Shown here piece after piece: positions 59,652 to 64,000 of a DNA stretch of 64,000 nt. A program made the translations under genes and the position numbers. The notes beneath the pieces are model-generated. The model made no database searches, was not told where the DNA came from, and saw only the letters and a program-made list of their open reading frames with translations. Source of the stretch: Acidimicrobiia bacterium (GTDB taxonomy: Bacteria; Actinomycetota; Acidimicrobiia; Spongiisociales; UBA5794); assembly GCA_041393965.1 (NCBI GenBank), contig JAWKJB010000001.1:248001-312000 (forward strand), read 5' to 3'. Position 1 is the first letter of the stretch. Every line of letters starts with the position of its first letter.

Positions 59652-59986
59652 CGATCCTTTCGTCGTCCCGCCGTCTCGCCGGAATGATCGCACACGCGGG
59701 ACCCCTGCGTCGTCGAACGCCCGCGACGAATGGATGTTCGGCACCTCCTCCGCATCGCGCCCTGCCTTCGCCGCATCGACGGCCCGATTAGCACGATCGA
59801 CATCCGCCCTTTCGGAAAACACACCACCATTCGAGATGCCTCGGTGGCCACCGAGACGGTCGGTCCTGCGTCGGTCCGCATCCTTCGCGGGGAGACGCGA
59901 TGATTTGTTCTGTGGGCCAGAGTTGACCTTTTAGTTGAACCAGAACCCTGGGTACGCGTCAACGCGAGGTGGGTAGCCTTGCGGGC
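59652..59986. other. Intergenic region between antiporter and aminopeptidase genes
   Basis: These 335 bases hold no gene that I can support. The part near the antiporter start (59652-59900) is an open frame on the minus strand, but its composition and lack of family similarity argue against coding. The right part contains repeat copy B (59907-59964) and the -10 of the aminopeptidase gene, TAGCCT at 59974-59979, seven bases before ATG 59987. Confidence 0.5.
59907..59964 (-). repeat. Dispersed 58-bp repeat, copy B (inverted relative to copy A)
   Basis: This copy is the reverse complement of 56202-56258 with a single extra A. It lies 3.65 kb away, so the two form an almost perfect long-range inverted repeat around the amidohydrolase, tRNA-Lys and antiporter genes. 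It ends ten bases before the -10 of the aminopeptidase gene. There is no transposase or integrase between or beside the copies. Confidence 0.85.
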
Positions 59987-61465
59987 ATGGATCAGTCTCG
60001 GTATCGGGCGCGGCGCGCCGAGTTCCTCGACAAGCTCGGGGATGCGGTCGCCGTCGTTCCTGCGGGGAAGGAGCAGGTCCGCAACGACGATGTCACCCAC
60101 GAGTTTCGCCAGTCGTCCGATTTCTTCTTCCTCACCGGGTTTCCCGAGCCCGACGCAGTCGCCGTCTTCGATCCACGCAGCGACACCGAGGCGTACACCT
60201 TGTTCGTACGCCCGCGCGACGAGGTCATGGAGGCATGGAACGGTCTTCGGGTAGGTGTGGATGGAGCGGTCGAGCGCTACGGGGCTGATGCGGCGTATCC
60301 CGTCGAGGAACTCGAGGAGTGGCTCCGCACGCGCCTGGTCGGAGCCGATGCAATCGCCTACGCCCTCGGCAATGCAGCGTATGACTCCACCATCATCAAG
60401 GCCCTGAACACCGGTTTCGCACACTCGGATCGGATCGGAACGGCAAGTCCGTCCGGCATTGTCGATCCCCGTCCGATCCTGTCCGAGATGCGGCTCATCA
60501 AGTCCCCGCCCGAGATCGACGCGCTCAAGGAGGCCTGCGGTATCAGTGCCATCGCCCACACCGAGGCGATGCGGTTCGCCGCTCCCGGGCGTACCGAGCG
60601 GCAGGTTGCCGCCGTGATCGCTTTTGTCGCCGCATCGATGGACAGCGAGCGGCTCGGTTACCCATCGATCGTCGCGGGTGGCGACAACGCGTGCATCTTG
60701 CATTATGTCGACAACGACAAGCCACTCCGCGACGGCGAGCTCCTCCTCATCGACGCTGGCGCCGAATTCCGGCACTTCACTGCTGACATCACTCGGACCT
60801 TCCCGATCAACGGCACATTCACCGCCGCCCAACGCGCCCTCTACGACCTCGTGTTGGCCACCCACAAGGCGATCATCGCAATGGTGAAGCCGGGGCTCGT
60901 ATACGCCGACATGCATACGACCGCGACACGGCTGCTCTCCGACGGCCTCGTCGATCTCGGCCTCCTGCCCGGTACCGGCGACGAGGCGCTCGCGAAGGGC
61001 TGGTATCGGCAGTTCTTCTTCCACGGCACCGGCCATTGGCTCGGATCCGATGTCCACGATGCTGGCGCGTACCGACGCGAACGCGCCTCGCGAGCACTCG
61101 AGTCCGGCATGGCGTTCACCGTCGAACCCGGTTTGTATGTCGCACGAAACAAGACTCGCATCTCGCTCGGACAGGCGCCATACGATCCCGACGAAGTGAC
61201 CGAACTGACGCTCCGGCTCGGGATCTCCGCGGCGAAGGCTGAGCTCGACCAACGGAACAGCGACGCCGGAACAGTCGACTTCGAAGTTCCCGCAGAGTTC
61301 CTCGGCATCGGTGTACGGATCGAGGACGACATCCTCGTCATACCGGACGGAGCCGAGAACATGACGGCCATGGTGCCGGTCGACCCGGACGCCGTCGAAG
61401 CCGTGTGCGCCGAGCCTTCGACAGTCCCGGTGTTCGCTCCCGACGCGAAGGGGGCCCTGGAATAG
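59987..61465 (+). CDS. pepP: Xaa-Pro aminopeptidase (aminopeptidase P)
   Basis: The 492-residue protein has the N-terminal creatinase-like domain (GKEQVRNDDVTHEFRQSSDFFFLTGFPEPDAV) and a pita-bread metallopeptidase domain with metal ligands Asp256 (LLIDAGAEF), Asp267 (ADITRTF), His350 (FHGTGHWLG), Glu380 (FTVEPGLY) and Glu446 (GVRIEDD). It would remove N-terminal residues before proline using two Mn or Zn ions. The gap between Glu380 and Glu446 is about 40 residues longer than in E. coli PepP. ATG 59987 follows TAGCCT with seven bases; the ATG at 59969 would place the hexamer inside the gene. Confidence 0.92.
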   Translation: MDQSRYRARRAEFLDKLGDAVAVVPAGKEQVRNDDVTHEFRQSSDFFFLTGFPEPDAVAVFDPRSDTEAYTLFVRPRDEVMEAWNGLRVGVDGAVERYGADAAYPVEELEEWLRTRLVGADAIAYALGNAAYDSTIIKALNTGFAHSDRIGTASPSGIVDPRPILSEMRLIKSPPEIDALKEACGISAIAHTEAMRFAAPGRTERQVAAVIAFVAASMDSERLGYPSIVAGGDNACILHYVDNDKPLRDGELLLIDAGAEFRHFTADITRTFPINGTFTAAQRALYDLVLATHKAIIAMVKPGLVYADMHTTATRLLSDGLVDLGLLPGTGDEALAKGWYRQFFFHGTGHWLGSDVHDAGAYRRERASRALESGMAFTVEPGLYVARNKTRISLGQAPYDPDEVTELTLRLGISAAKAELDQRNSDAGTVDFEVPAEFLGIGVRIEDDILVIPDGAENMTAMVPVDPDAVEAVCAEPSTVPVFAPDAKGALE

Positions 61466-61532
61466 GGCGCTCCTCGACGGGGCGTGCAATTCGATCGCCA
61501 AGCCGCGGCGTTCTCACCGGTGTGGTGCCTGT

Positions 61533-61551
61533 GCGGTCACCCTCGGACCGC
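61533..61551. terminator. Possible bidirectional hairpin terminator
   Basis: GCGGTC (61533-61538) and GACCGC (61546-61551) form a perfect 6-bp stem with a 7-base loop in the 105-base gap between the convergent pepP and DivIVA-domain genes. No T-run follows, so this is only a candidate. Confidence 0.3.
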
Positions 61552-61570
61552 CGCCGTTCAGATGCCGGAG

Positions 61571-63853
61571 TCACTCCTCCGTTGACATCTGGCGACGGAG
61601 TTTCGCGATCGAACTCGACGCCGTACTCGCATCGATCCCGATACGCGGAAGCTTCGCCGAGTTCCGACGGTACCGGCTCTCGATGACCTCCGGCTGGACG
61701 AGGTCCTCGTCGTCGACACCTTCGCCCGAATTCGGCTTCGGCACCGACGGCGAGTAGTCAATAGCGACCTTCTCGCTCGTTTCGCTCTCGACGGTGGACG
61801 AGCTATGCCCGCCTCCCGCGCGGCTTGCTTCGAGGGCGGCAAGCGCCTCACGGCGGATCGCCTCGATGCTGTCACCGTTCGTGTCTTGCGAGGACGGTCC
61901 GTCGGATCCCGTTCCGGGAAGTGCGTACAAGGCGGGCGCAGGATGGTCGGCAGCGTGTTCCCGATCGGACACGGCTCGTTCGCGGCGAACCACCGCGGCC
62001 TCCCGCCGGTCGAGCTCGGCAACCCGGATCTCGAATTCGTCCGATTCTTGGATCGCAATAGCGTCGCGTTCGGATGTCGCGTCGCGGAGCACCGCTGCGG
62101 CATCCTCGCGCATCCGTTCAGCCTCCACCCGGGCCGCCTCGATGAGCTCCTCTGCCGCTGCCTCGGCCTCGCTGATCACGGTCGCTGCCGCCGATGCGAT
62201 GCCTGCCTCGTCACTTTCCCCGTCTCCCTGCGCGGCACCCGCCTCCGCGACGATCTGTTCCGCGCGCTCCGTCGCTTCGGCGATCATCTTGTCCACGCGC
62301 TCCTGTGCCTCCGCGAGCTCGGCACCTGCCGCCTCTTTGGCTTCGGCGATGGCAGCAACTTCGGCGCGTTCTTCCTCAAGTTTCGCCTGCAATGCCTCGG
62401 CCTCGGCGTTCATCGACTCTCTGAGCGTGGCGATCTCCTGCTTGATCTCCTCAAGGTCGGCCTCAGCGGTGGACCGTGCGGCCTCCTGTGCTTCGTGTTC
62501 GGCGGCCTTGCGCTCCTCAGCGGCAGCGAGATCGTCTTGAACCGATGCGACGGCAGCTGCGACGGCGTCCGCCTGTTCCTTCCGCTCTTCGATGGTCGCC
62601 TCGAGCGCGGCGATCGCAGCTTTGAGCTCATCGTGCTGCTCGTGGGCTTCGGCGTCGGCAGCAGAGGCCCGTTCCTTGGCTTCGGCGAGTAGAGCCTCTG
62701 CCTCGTCACGCTTTCGGGCCGCCTCGTCACGGAACTCCTGTGCTTCCTCCCTGAGCGCCTCTGCGCCTTCACGGGCGGACGCGAGCGCCTCGGCGGCGTC
62801 TTCCTCAGCTTTGGCAGCCATCGCGGCAAGTTGCTCGAGCTCGGCTTCGCGCAGCACGATCTCAGCGCTGCGCGCCTCGGCAGCAGCTTCAGCGTTCTTG
62901 AGCAGCGTTTCGGCCTCCGACTTGATCGTCTCGGCCTCGGCGCGGGCTTCTTCGAGCATCGCCTCACTTGCCGCCGCAGCCTCCGCGACGAGCTCTTCGC
63001 GCCGCGCCCCGGTTGCGTCGTCGGCAAGCTGAACGAGTTCCTGCGCCTGCTCCTCGGCTTTGTCGATCGTGCCTTTGGCTTGCTGGTCGGCCTGGTCGAT
63101 CCGGTGTTGAGCCTCCGCGTCGGCTTGTTCAAGCCGCCGTTTCACCTCTGCGTCGGCTTGGTCGATCCTGCGTTGCGCCTCTTCCTCGGCACGAGCCGTG
63201 GCCGCGGTCGCCTCGACGAGCTCCCGGTTCAGTCGGTCGCTGATGGATGCCGCGGCCGCCTCGGCCGACGCGATGATCTCCTTCGCTTTGATTTCGGCGG
63301 CTGCGATGGCAAACACCTCGTCACCTGAAGGTGCTCCCGCCGCGGACTGAAGCTCTTCGACCTGCTTCGCGAGCCGGTCCCGCTCTGCCGTGACGAGCTT
63401 GAGCTGCTCCATGTCGGCAGCTTCGACACGGGCAATCTCTGCCGCCTTCTCCTCAGCGGCCTTGACGATGTCTGCCGCCTGTGACCTCGCCGTCGCAAGG
63501 ATCTCTTCGGTCTCGCCGGTCGGTGCGCCGATCACGAGGGCGTTCTGACGCGCCTCTTCTTCGATCTCGGTCGCCTGCTTGCGCGCACGCTCGAGGATCC
63601 GGTCCTTCGCGTCGAGCACGGCGACGATCGCAGCGTCGACGGACTGGTTCTGTTCTTCCTTGAGCTTCGCAAGCTCGTACTCGGCCTGTTCGAGGCGCAC
63701 GCTTGCGTCCTGGGCACGCAGCGACAGGTCGCGGTACTGGGCGTCGACTTTGCGGAGGTACTCTCGCACCTCGTCTCGGTCGTAGCCCTTCCGCACAAGG
63801 GTGAACTCACGCCGTTCGAGTTCGTCCGGTACATCTTTTCCGATGATCGACAC
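61571..63853 (-). CDS. DivIVA-domain coiled-coil protein
   Basis: The 760-residue protein starts with a DivIVA-like motif (DELERREFTLVRKGYDRDEVREYLRKVDAQYRDL), then a very long Ala/Glu-rich coiled coil from about residue 40 to 630, and a low-complexity C-terminal tail ending in IESRYRRNSAKLPRIGIDASTASSSIAKLRRQMSTEE. The central part has near-repeats such as RRIDQADAE, RRLEQADAE, HRIDQADQQ. DivIVA/Wag31 proteins gather at curved membranes and guide polar growth or septation, but this one is two to three times longer than Wag31, more like the actinobacterial filament-like proteins Scy/FilP. The start is a GTG at 63853. Codon usage is ordinary for the window. Confidence 0.85.
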   Translation of the reverse strand: MSIIGKDVPDELERREFTLVRKGYDRDEVREYLRKVDAQYRDLSLRAQDASVRLEQAEYELAKLKEEQNQSVDAAIVAVLDAKDRILERARKQATEIEEEARQNALVIGAPTGETEEILATARSQAADIVKAAEEKAAEIARVEAADMEQLKLVTAERDRLAKQVEELQSAAGAPSGDEVFAIAAAEIKAKEIIASAEAAAASISDRLNRELVEATAATARAEEEAQRRIDQADAEVKRRLEQADAEAQHRIDQADQQAKGTIDKAEEQAQELVQLADDATGARREELVAEAAAASEAMLEEARAEAETIKSEAETLLKNAEAAAEARSAEIVLREAELEQLAAMAAKAEEDAAEALASAREGAEALREEAQEFRDEAARKRDEAEALLAEAKERASAADAEAHEQHDELKAAIAALEATIEERKEQADAVAAAVASVQDDLAAAEERKAAEHEAQEAARSTAEADLEEIKQEIATLRESMNAEAEALQAKLEEERAEVAAIAEAKEAAGAELAEAQERVDKMIAEATERAEQIVAEAGAAQGDGESDEAGIASAAATVISEAEAAAEELIEAARVEAERMREDAAAVLRDATSERDAIAIQESDEFEIRVAELDRREAAVVRRERAVSDREHAADHPAPALYALPGTGSDGPSSQDTNGDSIEAIRREALAALEASRAGGGHSSSTVESETSEKVAIDYSPSVPKPNSGEGVDDEDLVQPEVIESRYRRNSAKLPRIGIDASTASSSIAKLRRQMSTEE

Positions 63854-64000
63854 GCAGGATTCTCAACAGTTCGTTGGCTGCACAGTTCGCTACTCAAGTT
63901 GTCGGCCTGTTGGTGTCGACCCTTTAAGGGAAGGCACCCAGTTACGGAAGAAAAACGCGAAGGGTCATTTGCCCCGATCGCGCCCGCGACCGCCCACCAA
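63854..64000. other. Region upstream of the DivIVA-domain gene
   Basis: No gene or hairpin that I can support is visible in these 147 bases at the right edge. It presumably carries the promoter of the DivIVA-domain gene, but no clear TANNNT hexamer lies close to the GTG, so this gene is probably not leaderless. Confidence 0.4.

Noticed and set aside
56202..59964. Interpreting the inverted repeats as ends of an active insertion sequence.
   Set aside because: No transposase or integrase gene lies between them and no target-site duplication was visible; kept only as a repeat pair.
59648..61501. Long open frame on the minus strand opposite aminopeptidase P.
   Set aside because: It mirrors pepP codon positions, has no family pattern and would span the repeat copy B; shadow of a GC-rich gene.

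Overview
The window is GC-rich and almost wall-to-wall coding. About 60 protein genes lie on both strands with short gaps, frequent 1-8 bp gene overlaps, and many GTG and a few TTG starts. The content points to a high-GC actinobacterium: F420-type LLM oxidoreductase and Ddn-like protein, DUF2079, DUF2332, a DivIVA-domain coiled-coil protein, a LigD-type polymerase with a LigC-type ligase, and FadE5/DmdC-type acyl-CoA dehydrogenase. An Acidimicrobiia-like lineage is my best guess, but this is inference; there is no rRNA in the window. More than twenty genes have a TANNNT -10 hexamer ending only 5-9 bases before the start codon, so leaderless transcripts seem normal here, and I used this to choose several starts.

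Layout. 1-5.6 kb: a partial PspA, a TPM-like membrane protein, proline dehydrogenase overlapping proC, and a glutamate racemase fused to a macro domain, then a nitroreductase. 5.7-8.2 kb: an acyl-CoA dehydrogenase divergent from a TetR regulator, with operator-like palindromes between them. 8.2-16.7 kb: DUF2461, LLM oxidoreductase and hydrolase, DUF2079 membrane protein, CapA-like lipoprotein, orphan ParA with a zinc-ribbon partner, and small fatty-acyl genes. 16.7-26.1 kb: membrane proteins, LigD-type polymerase and LigC-type ligase, MFS carrier, acyltransferase, amidohydrolase and thioesterase, a group-2 sigma factor and a lipoprotein. 26.2-29.6 kb: fadA-fadB, preceded by the same TetR palindrome. 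30.2-33.3 kb: gcvP under a tandem glycine riboswitch. 33.3-41.2 kb: flippase-like protein, DUF2332/SRAP pair, two ABC exporters, a histidine-kinase remnant and a GNAT enzyme. 41.3-46.6 kb: ammonium transporter, META lipoprotein, flap exonuclease, mercaptopyruvate sulfurtransferase and a drug exporter. 46.6-54.7 kb: a formate block (Fhs, MobA, a small protein, FdhD and NAD-dependent formate dehydrogenase). 54.9-64 kb: HutF, an amidohydrolase, tRNA-Lys, a CPA2 antiporter, aminopeptidase P and the DivIVA-domain protein.

The most striking system is the formate dehydrogenase. Its catalytic subunit has an in-frame TGA (54423-54425) exactly where the active-site Sec/Cys belongs, followed by a SECIS-like hairpin. 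The usual N-terminal iron-sulfur half of the same polypeptide, including the cluster next to molybdenum, is a separate gene two positions downstream, with a NuoE-NuoF fusion between them. Formate would be oxidised by this enzyme or activated by Fhs; FdhD and MobA serve the cofactor; GcvP links to the same folate one-carbon pool. A second theme is fatty-acid oxidation: the acyl-CoA dehydrogenase, TetR gene and fadAB share the palindrome TTGAGCG-N2-CGCTCAA and probably form one regulon. A nearly identical 57/58-bp sequence in inverted orientation brackets the block 56.2-59.96 kb, and a diverged copy sits at 30.2 kb.
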